From: Dactylellina haptotyla
Lineage: Eukaryota > Ascomycota > Orbiliomycetes > Orbiliales > Orbiliaceae
NCBI GenBank assembly: GCA_031310005.1
Contig: CM062382.1
Span: forward strand, 2,976,001 to 3,040,000
DNA: 64,000 nt
Reading direction: 5' to 3'
Below the pieces are notes generated by a model that was not told the origin of the DNA, did no database searches, and was given only the letters and a program-made list of their open reading frames with translations. Positions 13,182-25,700 of the stretch are shown here, in pieces; within the stretch, counting starts at the first letter, position 1, and each line of letters starts with the position of its first letter. The position numbers and the translations under genes are program-made.

Positions 13182-15943
13182 AAAGATTGAATTCTGCGAC
13201 ATTTTATTTTCAATTTACAATAGTTTCTGCGTTGTGCTTATTCACTATTCACAGCTACGCTTCTGCCAATTGCTGGATATCACCTCATATATCCCGTGGT
13301 CGACTGGATTTTCTCATCCCTCTTCAAATATCGCAATTCGGGTTTCTTAACTATTTTGGGTCCGAAATCTTTGTGGCTCTCGTGCTGCAATTATAAATTC
13401 CAACTCTTCAGGATTATACATACGCTTCACGATTTAGGCATGGGTCATGATATCTAATTGGATCTCCAAGCAGAAGGGCAACTAGAAATTCCTATAGATG
13501 TACGTAGCGGAATATTTCAAAGGTGTTAGGAGACGTATAGTATTCGGCAAGGGCAACCATAAGGCAGGTATCTGCTGAAGAGAGATCAGCAAAAGCAATA
13601 TGAGTACAACGACATAGAAACATTATCAACGAGTTGCTGAGCTTTTAACTTGGGGATAGGACAAGCTTCCCGAAAAGCATTTATTTCTTTCGGTAGGCGG
13701 ATTGATCCCACCGAAACCTGAGCTGAAACGCCTTGACAGAGCTCAAGAGTCTGGTGGAGTCTTATTCTAGAAAACAAAGTATGGAGGGAAACTGAGCAGC
13801 AGTATGTCGAACAAAACGAGAACAATTTGACGTCTGGCCAACTGGTCTCGGAAAATAAGATAATATGTGGAATGCGGCTTCAATGGGTAACCAGTAGTGG
13901 GAGGGATGGGTTTCAATTGCCCGAAGTCATAGTGCAATGTACGTAATCTACTCATTCTACTGTGGCCGTGTATTGTGGCGTGAGGCTGATCGGAAAAGAA
14001 ACCCAAGCACAGGGCAATAGTGCATGACCAATCCTCAAGGCAAATATCAGAGGTTTCAGCAATAAAGACTCGACTTAACATGTGTTGAGTGCTGCTAGAA
14101 ATGTGCTTTGGACTGACTCAGCCTAGATATGGCCGAGGACTATTGCGCAATGATGCAACCTGGACTTAGATAGCTCGAATCCCTATCACCTAACCGCAGT
14201 TACTCCGTGCAACTTAAAGATGATGTATATTGTAGCTTGTCTGCGAACGAATACGAGCTGTGCCATTCTGATGCATTGCGAGATCCCGTCCGATGTTCGG
14301 CTAGGCATTTTCGAGATTCCTTTTATTTTGTTATCTAGGCGGCAGGCGTCCATAAATGCGAATTGCTTTGCGTTGGGCATTGCAAGCTGGAGTCGTTTCC
14401 AAACTCCAAGCTAGATTCCGGGCAGCTAGCTTTACATCTTGTAAGTCTAAGTTTCACGGAGTGCAAATGTAACTATTATACCTCGAGGATGATAGCATTT
14501 CTAAAACGCACTAATAAAAGTTCAAAGATTCAACTAGGTGTATTTGCTGCCCCGAGCCCCAGACCTACTAAAATGCACCTTCAAATTTTAGTTTCAAGCT
14601 GGGGATCAAAGTTGGTTAGATGGGCAAGCTTTCGGCGCAAACATCCTCACGTCCACACTCTGTCGGGACCGCAAGTCGGAAAAGGTAATTCGGGAAATCT
14701 CAACCAGGGCAGCCAATGAATGAGGAGGGGCTGAAAAAAAAAAGGAATTCAAGTTTTAATTTGATATAAATCGGGTAGGTCAAATCACCAGGCCAAGAAT
14801 TTAACCACTCCCATCCCTTTCATTATTGCGCAGTCAGCAGTATCCTAGTGGCACGGATGAATCAACTAACTCGAACTCTTGTTTTTGTGAAAAGCCAATT
14901 CGCGAAAGCTCGCAACTTTGAGCCATACCTACATAAGTTATACACACTCCCGGTTTTTTTGAGGGCTGTCTCTTAGAATAGAAATCCAAAGGAAAACCTG
15001 AGGCATTATTTTATTGCAAAGTGATAATAGATTTCGCAATTTGGGGGGTCTTTGTTGCTCACATTGCCACAATCCTTTGGGCGGGCGATGGCTCGGACCC
15101 ACCCCTCCAGGATGGGGAAGCAGTTCGGATGAGGAGCGCTAGCTGACCAAATGATAAGATGGCGGCGTCCGGATTGCAACCGAGACGGGCCGCTAACCAA
15201 ACCAGGTTGCCTGCTGCCCGGTTACTAGTATTTTTTGTTTCAAGTAGATATGCCCGCCCGTTGTTGATCAACAAACTCAGAAACTTTAAGCTTCAACTGG
15301 CTGCCTACCGCGACCTGAAAATGAACCTTTGGGTGGAGGTTTTCGGCTCTGGGCGATAGTTTTGCGCAAAGAGCGTAGGGAATATATTGTTTGAACCCCG
15401 TACTTGCGTACTTCTCGCAGAAAATGTGATATAATTCGGACACCGGCAGCCTGCCCTGTGCGACATCCTTTGTGCCAAGGAGCGGCATAAAGCACCATGC
15501 ACGTCTCCGAATCCACAGGCTGGGGCTTACAAATATTGCACCCCTGCGGCTCGTTGAGACCGTGCGAAGGCTGCGCCCCTAGTTCGCCCAATGTGAACCC
15601 AAAAATATTCAAGTCCGACATGTCCACTCATGCAATCCTTGCCGTTGAAGCTGGATATTGGAGCTCAGTGGATAAAAGAGCTATTGTTCAAATGAGGCTG
15701 CGAATAAACTCGGGATTCTGCACGTGCCACCCGTGCCCCCTCCGGCCGGGAAAATCGAACTGTCAGCACTAAGAAGTTTGGTGAAGGCCTTGGTGAATAT
15801 TGGGGATATATTAGCAGATATATTGACCAAGCTTTTCTTGGGCGCATTTTCTTCTTTTTTTCATCCCCAGTTTTCCATACATTCACGTAAACCTCTGCAT
15901 ACTCAAAAATCCGTCACGCAACTCGAATATTCGCCAAAGAAAA

Positions 15944-18455
15944 ATGTCCTCAAGTTGGCTGCCGCTGAAAGGCGACGAAGAGGACGATGGTTTTCAACCA
16001 AAAAGTAGACATTTTAGCACCGGGTCAATAACCAGTCTTGGGGATATGTCACTTCGGAACTTTGGCGATCCGGATGCCCCCAGTCCTCCGTTACCCGAAT
16101 TCAACACTGATAGCAAACATGATAAAAGAGCAAGCGTGAGCGATGGCCATAGAATTATATCCGACTTTAAAACTGAATTTGAAAAAGGTGTGGATAATCG
16201 CTGCACTGAAGGGAGGGAGGTAGCGATTTTAATACTGATACTCGGACTGAAATCATTTAGGAGGAAATGCCGGCGGAATATGGGTTCACAGCTCCACAAA
16301 ACAGTTTTGGAGGTTGTTAAAATCAACGGGGTTTCGAATTTTGGGCAGCGGAGTTATCGTCGGCGCAATTATCGTACTCTTCGTCCTTTTCTCAAGATTC
16401 GCCGTCATGGACAAACCGCACGAATATACTTTCAACAGCTTCTCTCTACTATTGTTTTTACTTTTTGGTATCCATCTTCTTGTAGGTGCACACCATGAGG
16501 CTTGGTCTCTATAATATAGCGCTAATCCATATTTCCGCAGCTCGCATTTAAAGAACTCGCTGAGATGGCCAGATGGAGGATTCTTGCAACTGGCGCTTAT
16601 AAGCTTAAAGATGTAAGAAGTCACACGATGAGTCCCCAGGTTGATTCCAGAATGAAGGGCTAAACATCTTGAGAACGAATAGATCGATTTAATCCTCGGA
16701 TTGGGTTCCATAAGATCGACACTTAAACTGGGTGTAAGGGCTCTATCGCACGGTGTGCCCGGAACAAGATGGCTTCTTAGGTCCTTGCTGAGCTTTGGCT
16801 GGGTGGGACTGCTCTGCGTATGTGTCGCGGTTCTCTCGTAAATCAATTTGTTGGCGAAATAGTCTAATATTTGAGGACAACAGCTTATAAACGTCGCTAT
16901 TGCTTTGCTCGGTTTAACTTATAGGTATATATTCTCTAAATGCGCAAGGTTAAAGCGATTTTCTAACTGGTTATAATCAAATAGTCTTGAAACTGCAGAT
17001 CAAGTTGGACTGCGACCGGGCATGGTATCAATTCCGAACTTAAAGCATTTCTACCCAAATAACAACACCGCCGAGCTAGACCAAGCTATCGCAGATGACG
17101 ATGATACCAATCTTTTGAGCACTGAATCATTTATGGCAAACCTCTACGGAATAGCTTCATTTAGCTATAAGAAAGGAAGCGCTAGCGAAACTGCTCCTGA
17201 TGACGATTTCCTGCTTGAGCAATACACAAATGGGTCTTGGAGATACCATGTATGTCAACGCCTCGTTTGAATCCCGAAATTACTAAACATCCTCTCTAAC
17301 CTTCATAATTACATTCAAGTTTCATGATCTTAACTACTACGGTGGATTGAATAAGCGAACCGACCGTTTTGTTACTACCAACCAAACTTGCAAGGCATAT
17401 AAGATTCTGAATATTACCGAAGACTACAAAACGTTTTGGTATACGGATCCCGATGACGGCACTATCTTCAACACGACTTTACAAGAACTACTTCCTAATT
17501 TTACGACTTACGTGCTACCACCATCTATTAAAAGTCTTTGCCCCCGATGCAGCAGGGTTAATGTAGTCCAACTCACGAGCGCAGCGGATCCTGAAACCAT
17601 CGACCCTCCAGCAGACGTCGGATATTCGTTTTTGTGCACTATTGGAGTTACAGAGATATTCAATAGTAAATTGGACAACCATATTCTCAGCGATCGCCAA
17701 GCCAAAATAGCCGCAGGTGCGATAGCTAATAGAGGATGGCTTAACGGTAAGTGTTCCTCTTGCTCCTTCTCTCTTGATTTCCATTTACTGTTTTTCTGAT
17801 TACTAATTGAAAATATTAGCCAATAAATTTTCGTACTTCCACTATCGCGAAAGTGTCGGAGCGGGCAATTACATGAACGGAAATACGACAGCAATGGAGA
17901 GCTTACTTTCTCAGTTCGCGGTTGGTGTGGTTGCATCTCTAGACCAGTTGAATCCACGACAATTCGTATTCGATAGCGGTCAACCGTTCCAAGGGAACAA
18001 ATTGGTGGTTCGTTGGTGGGCATTTTATGGTATGTGGCTCAAATAAAAATTGACACGAAGAAGCAATTAAGCCTAACATATCTACCTCTAAAGCACTTCT
18101 TGGTGGCATGTTGGGTGCCCAGGTTCTCTTCTCGATAGTAGCTCTCATCTTCTCAAATACTGTCGTCGTCAAAGACGGCTCATTTATATCGGTCGCTCGT
18201 TTGCTACGACGTAAGTTCTAGCTCCTACCGCTATCCTGCCTCAATGTTGCATTTTGCTAACAACAACACTTTCTCGTAGCCGCAATGGACACCCTTGGCG
18301 ACTATGGTACGATCGCTACAGGTGACGAGATCTCTCGTGCGTTCCATTCAAAACTTGTCTACGGTACCAAGAAGACCGGAGACGGCCTGACCCATCTAGA
18401 TTTAAACGTGGATATCTACCCATCAAAGAGATTTCCAGATGGGTGGTACAATTAA
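15944..18455 (+). CDS. Fungal multi-pass membrane protein of unknown function, ten exons
   Basis: Exons 15944-16187, 16261-16481, 16541-16612, 16683-16817, 16884-16924, 16985-17249, 17320-17746, 17820-18029, 18094-18210 and 18280-18455 join in frame to 635 aa; all introns are about 60-80 nt. The N-terminus is hydrophilic. Hydrophobic segments follow: ILGSGVIVGAIIVLFVLFS, then FSLLLFLLFGIHLL, a pair around SLLSFGWVGLLCLINVAIALLG, and near the C-terminus LLGGMLGAQVLFSIVALIF. Between the last two lies a roughly 300-residue loop with several N-x-S/T sites and a CPRC pair, probably extracellular or lumenal. The cytosolic motif FKELAEMARWRIL and the phrase ALLGLTY are what I recall from a widespread uncharacterised Pezizomycotina membrane family. 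No enzymatic motif is seen. The many consistent splice junctions show that the gene is real and intact although no single exon looks like much. Confidence 0.8.
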
Positions 18456-19516
18456 CGAGTGTGTTGCATCCCGGTCTTCTGATGAATAGAGTGCTATTGA
18501 ATGTATTCTATTCCATAAGACCAATCTGTTTAGGCAGACTTCAAGGGTTGAAGTCTTCGAAATGCAGATTCAAGTTCACCGTACTTCACGCTTTTCAAGC
18601 CGTCGCCGTATTCGGCGTCGCGCCATAGGTGGTTTGGTGGCCGCGAATTTGAAGGATATCATGGTTAATGGCAAGCGGCGCTCAGTGTGGCTGAGATTGT
18701 AACCACGCTGGGGGCTGTATTTGCCATGTGAATTGTGTATATTAGGTAATCAAAGAGAGAGATATATGGTATTAAATCGATTGATGAGGTTTTCGTTTCT
18801 TGGGTTGTGAAGATGTTATTTAGTGCGTAAGCGCACGCGCGTAAAGGAGCCACCTGAGGGGCACGTGGGCATGGATTTGGTGGCGAAAGGATACTCTCAA
18901 GTTGCGCTTACCTACTAAATATAGAGACTATAATCGAACTTAAAATTTTGTTTCGGTAAATGATGAGGCTTATAATGTAATCATACAAAGAACCGCTTTG
19001 GGTGTTCGTAGTTCCGATGCCAGATACCAGAAGCCAATTTCATCAATTCCGATAGAACTCGGCAAGTCTCAGGTGTACGGCGGAGTTCATTTTAGAATAC
19101 CGATATATCTTAATTTAGACTAGTAGCCACCATTAGATGTATCTACTAACTGTATCCACTAACTGTATGCACTGAAAGCAATATATCAAACCTCCAAGAA
19201 TAGGGAGGCTGGTGAACTATCTTCAAATCCTCACAAAATTATCTGGACATCTACACAGTATATTATTTATGATTTATCAAGAAAAAATATGTTCAATTGG
19301 AGAAGCAAAAAAAGGGTGGGTATTAGTATATATATGAACTAAAGATTAACATGTATGAACTCTATCATCGTGATCACATGGAAAAAGATGGTGAGACGAA
19401 AATGGAAATTAAGAAACATGTAAGGCCACGCGTTGCTCGGCTAAAAAGAAAGCTGAGACGTCGAGACAACGGGTTTCTCAAAAGACTAGACCTCGTGCAG
19501 GTCAAAGTCTCATTTA
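18456..19516. other. Convergent intergenic region
   Basis: About 1 kb between the 3' ends of the membrane-protein gene and the WSC gene. It is AT-rich. A short imperfect duplication of CCACTAACTGTAT-like sequence lies near 19140-19170. No gene is supported. Confidence 0.5.
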
Positions 19517-20658
19517 TTAACGGGTCAAGGCAAAGACGGAGAGGTATCCATTTCCACCACAGAACTCGGCAGAGTTGCCACCGCATGGTACCTGGCAGTC
19601 GGTAGAAGCACCAACAAGGAGTGGGGGGTTCTCGAAACCGTCATTGCAGTAGCAGGAACTAAATAGGTCAAGCGTTAGTAAGAATGTAGATAGTAAGACA
19701 ATTAAGAAGTAAGAATCAGACTTACGTTCCGTCCCTGACGGCAGCGAAGGTGTATTCCTCGTTGAAGCACTTGGTCTGGCACATTTCAATGGTCATCTGA
19801 GGATCGAAGCTGTAAGACTCGCTGAGAACAGACTTGTTGCCTGTATCAGCGTAGCAGCCGACTGCGGTAGCAGAGACAGCAGAAACGTAGACTTCAAATG
19901 CGCCAGTTCCACCGCAGGTCTCTGCAGAGTTACCAGGGCATTGGATGGCGCAACCAGAGTCATCGAGAGTCTCAGACCAAGAGTCGGCGAATCCATTCCC
20001 GCAAGCGCAAATGCTAATTTTATGGTTAGCATAGTTGATACTGTGTTGATCAAATATATTTTATTCTCGATAACTTACGTTCCGTTCGTAATACCGGCGA
20101 AAGAATATCCAGCTCCGAAACAGTTGTCCTGGCAAATCTCAACGGTCATACCAGTAGCGTCGGTCTTAGAAGCGGATTGCAAGATATGGTTGTTGGCAGT
20201 GTTCTCCAAATAACAACCGGCGAATCTTGGGCCGGTGGAAGTTGGTTGAGTTGTGCCACTGACGGTTGTGGTAACAGTGAAACTAGCGGTGACGGTAGTG
20301 GCACTACCACTGACAGTCTTCGTTGCGGTCTTCGTGCTGATCTTCGTAGAGGTCTTGGTGCTGGTCTTGGTGCTAGTCTTGGTGCTAGTCCTGGTGGCAT
20401 ATTTGGTGCTATACTTGGTGGTCCACTTGGTAGAAGTCTTGGACCACTTTGTAGTAGTCTTGGTCTTAGTGACATATTTGGTAGCACAGTCTACAGATAT
20501 CATGTTAGTAACATGTTGATGTGTTTGAATAATTATCCAGAAAACTAACATCCACCGGCGTAACCGTAGTCACGCTTCTCGACGTTCTTCTGCTCGCTTG
20601 GGACGGCAGTCGCGAGGGACGAGGCGGCAAAAGCCAAGAGAAGAGCTTTGATTTGCAT
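19517..20658 (-). CDS. Secreted protein with Ser/Thr/Lys repeats and two WSC domains
   Basis: Four exons, 20658-20550, 20490-20079, 20013-19726 and 19658-19517, give 316 aa. The start yields a signal peptide (MQIKALLLAFAASSLATAVP) and then a dibasic site (VEKRDYGYAGG) that suits Kex2 cleavage. Residues about 40-124 are a threonine/serine/lysine run built from TSTK-type units, probably O-glycosylated and stiff. Two WSC domains follow, about 125-210 (RFAGCYLENT...CQDNC...CACGNG...CPG...CGG) and 219-310 (VGCYADTGNK...CQTKC...CYCNDG...CGG), each with the eight-cysteine pattern. WSC domains bind cell-wall or other polysaccharides. The order signal peptide, S/T-rich stalk, WSC is reversed relative to yeast Wsc sensors, and no transmembrane helix or GPI signal follows, so the product is probably free or wall-bound. 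The two introns inside the WSC domains sit at the same homologous Thr codon. Confidence 0.88.
20340..20450 (-). repeat. Tandem coding repeats (TSTK units) in the WSC gene
   Basis: Near-identical 12-bp units reading Thr-Ser-Thr-Lys on the minus strand (GGTCTTGGTGCT on the + strand) run through exon 2 of the WSC gene. Such arrays change length easily by slippage, so allele lengths may vary between strains. Confidence 0.65.
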
Positions 20659-20790
20659 TTTGAGCTGAATTAGTTATTAGAGTGATTCCAGGATTTCTAT
20701 TTCCGAGGTGATAAACGAGTGACCGTCAAGGAAAGAGGGCTGCTGATGAGGATAGAGAGGAAAAAGGACTGACACCTTGACGAATAGCTG

Positions 20791-20798
20791 TATTTATA
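20791..20798 (-). promoter_or_regulatory. TATA box of the WSC gene
   Basis: TATAAATA on the minus strand, about 133 nt upstream of the ATG at 20658. Position and orientation suit a core promoter for a strongly regulated or highly expressed secreted protein. Confidence 0.5.
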
Positions 20799-21083
20799 AC
20801 TCGTAAACAAGAGGGGCAGACGAAATATGGTTCCTTGACATCGCGCAATGCTATTTCCCGATTGCAGACCCATATCCAAAGGCTATGCAGCTCATTGGCT
20901 AGTCATAATTTGGATTGTGTTATCACGATACACTAGGGATGATTCTACCTAGGGTATCATCACCGGCCGTGATGGTGTGGAAATTAGAACATAGCTTGTA
21001 TTGCTCGCACTGAGAAGCGGCGGCTTAAGGGCTCAGCTAAAGTAGCTAACCACACCACCTCCACAGAACCCAACCACTAGGCC

Positions 21084-21120
21084 ATAGCTCAGTGCATTTG
21101 GTACGAGCTTTTGAGCTCGA
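21084..21120 (+). other. tRNA-like relic with hairpin
   Basis: GGCCATAGCTCAGTGCATTT followed by GGTACGAGC resembles a tRNA D arm with GCTC/GAGC pairing. A perfect small hairpin follows (CGAGCT, TTTG loop, AGCTCG) and then a B-box-like TCGAATTAACC. The anticodon arm is missing, so it is not a functional tRNA. It could be a deleted tRNA copy or a SINE head, or chance. Confidence 0.22.
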
Positions 21121-22702
21121 ATTAACCAATGGGGTATATTCCACAGCAAAGCTCCCCGAACGGTCGACTATTTTGGGGCTTCAAAGTCCAGAATTTTCTG
21201 GCTGGGTCGTGAAACGATGAACCGAAGGCATCTGATTCAACACGCTTCATATCGAGATCCTTCCTAACAGCCAGCATGCTAGAACGCGGTATTTCCCCCG
21301 AAATTCCAGAATACCATAGCCCTGGCCTGATCATAATTAGAACGGAGAGACATCGGGGGACACTGTATTGAGTAATTTGAGAATGTTGTTAAAAATACCG
21401 GCATTGTGCGGTCCAAATCAAAAAATTAATTATGTGTTCCTGAGTGCCATGGCCCTCGCGCGTGTTGTGTGTCGTTGCATTGAGTTTGTCCTTTAATCTG
21501 CTGCCAAGGGACACCGATTCATCTAGATCAAGTGCACCACGGGCGTGCTGGATTTGGTGCTCGGTTCGCCCCGCGAGAAAAGTATTTTGTCCGGGAGGCC
21601 GCGGGGGGGCAGGGGAAATTTCCGCTGTTCCAAACCTGCCGGATTCTATCGATTGCAAATTTACACCTGATAGGCATAGCTCGTCGGTCACAAAACAGCG
21701 AACCACAGCGGTCGTCATGCAAAGGTGATCGGTGGGAACAGGTTAAGATCAAACCCTTCTTTCGGCGTGGGTCGCGGAATACCCAACCACCTTATTGCAA
21801 TTTCACGCCCCATCGATGAGAAAACTCACCGCGCAGAGCTGTCGATGGTCCATCTGATGGCGGGACATACGCGCGAGGAATTGCTCGAAACGGCCCGGGA
21901 CAGCACCCAAATAACGCGCCGATGGCTTGAACCCGCACAGCTATGAGCTGATTTTCACCACGGGCTGCTCTCGCATCTGCAATTTCAGTATAAACTTTCC
22001 CCTGACTATGCTGAAAACGTGATATTTCAAGATACCATCAATGCCGTTTACCCTTTGCCCTCAAATTGTTTCATCCTACACTTAGGGTGCCCGTGCACGC
22101 AGATAACAGGGTAGAAAGGATAGATTTTTTTAATTTCAAAAGCTAAAAATGAAAATAAGGCTCGTGCTGTTTTTAATAGGCATCTACTCGATGGCTTTGC
22201 GGAATGCCAAATGATCCGTGGATACCGAAGTCCAAGCTTCCGAGCAGCTCGGCAGTCAGTCTCTATTGATCTGATCCTTGCAGGATCCTCTACATCCGAG
22301 CCGTAGCTGACCAGGCTTCACATTTCCGTGGCGTACCTTACTTCATTAATATTTTTCTTTTAATGCAATTTTTGGCTATCGATCGTCTACAGATCTAACC
22401 AAGAAATCCCAGAGCCAAAGCCACCTCATATTCCGGTTCCCCTGCATCCCGCTATATCCCTCCATGGATCCAACCTCCATAAATAAATAAAAGTCACATC
22501 ATTAGTGCCTGACATCTGTCTTATCGTCGGACCGAAAACTTTGATAGGGTGCTGTTTCGAATTAATTTGGGACATAGTTGGCCACAACGAGCCGGTTTCC
22601 CGTACCGTCTATATGAGTTATGTCGAATGAAGCCACATGATTAAGCCTCGTACGTCTGTCTACATCTAAATATATCATTTTGGACCCCTCTTGGCAGAAA
22701 AC

Positions 22703-22750
22703 CTAAAGCTATCGGAGGAGCTATTGAGGGAGCTATCGAAGGAGCTACCG
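22703..22750 (+). repeat. Short 12-bp tandem repeat
   Basis: About three and a half units of GCTATYGRRGGA-type sequence. On the + strand they read Ala-Ile-Gly/Glu-Gly in a frame that stays open to about 22816 (ending SSLVRTL and a stop). No start codon or convincing exon partner was found, so I list it as a repeat and not as a gene. Confidence 0.4.
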
Positions 22751-25700
22751 GTATTGGACGCTACTTGGTTGCCGCAAATGCGGGCTGGGGTTCTAGTTTA
22801 GTTCGCACGCTCTGAACGAGAGACATCGGTCCCACCACCGTTAGCGGAAAAGGTCCCAATGCAGAATGGGTAACTATAGCCAGGGCTGCAGAACAACCCT
22901 CTCTCGATACCAAGACAATCCCGGCTAAACTCACAAATACTCCAAAACTCTGCTTCTTATATCCCGTGGTTACTTCAGCCCGCAGTTAAGAAGTACTACA
23001 AGCGGACAGTGCGGGTTTCTCGTCTCGGGGAAATTCTGGAAGTAATCCACATGGACGTATATGTAGATATATATGCGAGCCAAGCTGCATGGCTTCGCAG
23101 AGCTCGGCCGAAGTTACTTATATCTATGAGAGAGGGAGGATAAACAAAAAAGCTTGTGAATCGGCTGATTGAAACAAGACATCACCTAGTATAAATCTCA
23201 TAAAGTATATAAAAGACCCCTGTCTCCCAGCCACTGGATGAAGAGCTCAATACCACCCTATAGAAGTAATATTTCCTCAAAATCTTATGTCGTCTCTACC
23301 TGCCTCGAATTAATTGCCCAGTACGAAGCAGAGCAGATGCTTGTAGTCGACACAGTCAACTCCACATCTTAATAAAAAGTGTTGCGCTATATCCAGAGAA
23401 TTCGAGAAGAGCAATGATCTTGAAAAGGTCAGTCTTTCCTCAAACAATTGGATATTTACGGTCACTATATAGGAAAAACTTGTAAAAATCACATGACATT
23501 GTTGTTCTTTCTGTATATACGGCGTAGCCGTAAGATATCATTACTCTTTGGACATTTAAATTTCCGCAGTGCTAGTGGCAACTTTGAACTTTGTAGGCTC
23601 TCGTCCAATTGAAAAAGATTAGCAATATATAGAAATACTAGAGAAATAATTAGACCTAGCTAAAGAAGCTTTCACAATTTAACAATTTATTTTAATTCGT
23701 AATCCCAGCTCTAATTGATAAAAACAGCAATTTCCACACCTTGGTACCTCGTCATTTCAGTTATTATCATCCCCATTAATGCATTCAACACTCGCCATAA
23801 ATTGAAAATATCTACATGACGCTAGCTTTGCTCTGGTGCAGCGTCTAGCAGCGAACCTAGGTCTTATGTACATTCATATTAGAAGAAAATTGGAAGTCTA
23901 CTTTGTAGCATGTTGACCCGACCATAAGGACCTGATTTCTTCCCGGAATTACATAGACCGTTAGCGAAAAGTTCTATCGCGTCGGAATAATAACAACACA
24001 TTTAGTACCAGTTCCTGGTATATTCCTGCCACGGCAACAATAGACGCATAGTCTAACTGGATCATTTGAGCCAACGGTTCTAGCCATGCCACTCAATACC
24101 ACGCTGCACGAGCCTAATAGTTAACATGATTGCATAAGCTTGCCGTGGAGCCAAACGCGAACACTCTTCAAGTTGAATATACTGAGTATCGATATGATAT
24201 CTTAAGAATCGCTCTAGATGGCTGTTACCAGATAATACACATAGATATGCAGATATGTAGGTCTAGACCTCTACGATGCTGTATAATGACATCAAAATCG
24301 CAGAATAACATCTTGACATTAGAAACAAATGTGTTGAGCGTCGCTATATTACTATATTATTAGTCTGCGTATTTTAGATTCCGAGGCTTTCTAATGTTTT
24401 ACACTCAAACTTTACTGTGCAGCCAGTATATGTTAGCATTAGTTTAAAAGGGTTACCATAATCGAAGATTCTATTAGCCTTAGAGGATCTCCTACGTATT
24501 ATTTCGCAAATTAGGGTTTCCTTGTAACGATATCGACGGATCTACTTGTTTGTCTCGTAGAACGGATTGGATCAAATCCTATTTTTTGTGGCTGCTGTAG
24601 ATTAGGATATCGCCCAATAATGCCAATGCCATATATGATCCATTTTTTAAATGTGAGGTTGACTATGGGGTATGTTTAAACATATATAGCGTGCTATCTG
24701 CATTACTTGGTAGAGCTTATAGTGTCATGCTATCGATACCGACGCTACCAGCGATAATCTTGATTTCTGTGCGGCGCGGGCGTTCATGCATGGAGCTTCC
24801 AGGATAGGAAATGGTGAGTTAGCAGCGGCCTGTTTCAAGCTGACACCTCGATTTCGCTTTTGCGTCATTCCTGTTGCCGCACCTGCAAAGAAGCGGGTCT
24901 GTTGAAAAAGCACAGACAGGCACAAGCAAGCAAGTCAGCAACCCTTGATGAGAGAACGATGGAAGCGGCAGGACGGGGCATCGAAGCCTGGTCCCCTTTA
25001 CGAGGTTCTAGCTGCAAAGCGAAAGGTCCTTAGGGTAGCATCTGCGGGTTCAAGCTTTCCAATACCCAGAATAGCAACAGCCAAGCGAGAACTGGGAGGA
25101 AGGGGAAAGGAAGAAAAAAAAAAGTTTCCTTTGTGGAACCATTTTTTCTTCTCCAACATATGTATGACATTGCATTTTCAGCACTGGGGGCATTTGGGAA
25201 TCCCAGGCCCACAACCGCCGCTTTTTGCTTGAGAGGTAACCCTACGCCGCTGTTGGCGGTGCTCGCTCGTGGGTTTTCTCCCTTTAGTTGATGGTTTCCC
25301 TGCCATTGACCAAGATCTGTTCACAAGTAATCGGCTACTACTCCACGGTAGCATCGTGCCAATTCCCCTTTAAAAGCGCAAATTGCGGTCGTTAGGCTAC
25401 GGATTCTTAGGGAAAGACTGCAACCTCTCGCGACGGCGGTCTTGCTTTCGTCTGCCCGTTTCGCCTCGGAATTATTGCTTGGTAGGACGGACGGGGACCC
25501 CGTAATTTCGATAGGTGTGCCTCTCTCCTCTCTGGTTTGATCACCAAAGCGGGCCTGCGACGAAACAGTTTAATCACCGCCAATCCAGCGAGCCGACAAG
25601 GCAGGAGACTTGGCCTGTCAGAACGAGAGACCGAGAGAGAGCGAGGAGTGTGGGAGGACCGGTGGACCGTCTCGGAGGTCCCTTCCTTCTCTCCCCATTA

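Larger units (their letters stand above)
11298..15943. other. Gene-poor stretch
   Basis: About 4.6 kb, AT-rich by eye for most of its length, with only short open frames that show no domain or plausible splicing partner. It holds the TATA box of the M28 gene at its left end and a tRNA-like relic near 13120. From about 15000 the base composition is more even and leads into the promoter of the ten-exon membrane protein gene. I found no terminal repeats or transposase-like frame. Confidence 0.55.

Noticed and set aside
13586-14081. Overlapping minus-strand open frames of about 80 and 104 codons
   Set aside because: No domain, no convincing splice pair, and the frames overlap each other in an AT-rich stretch; more likely chance than a gene.
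15659-15690. tRNA-like A box and GTTCAAAT motif
   Set aside because: The two boxes are only about 27 nt apart and nothing else folds; too short for a tRNA or SINE head.
16188-16330. Apparent frameshift near the N-terminus of the membrane protein gene
   Set aside because: It vanished when intron 1 was taken from 16188 to 16260 in phase 1; the frame then reads through to the first membrane helix.
21440-21950. Several long open frames on both strands in a GC-richer patch
   Set aside because: Open in many frames at once because GC-rich DNA has few stops; none shows a family, start context or splicing partner.
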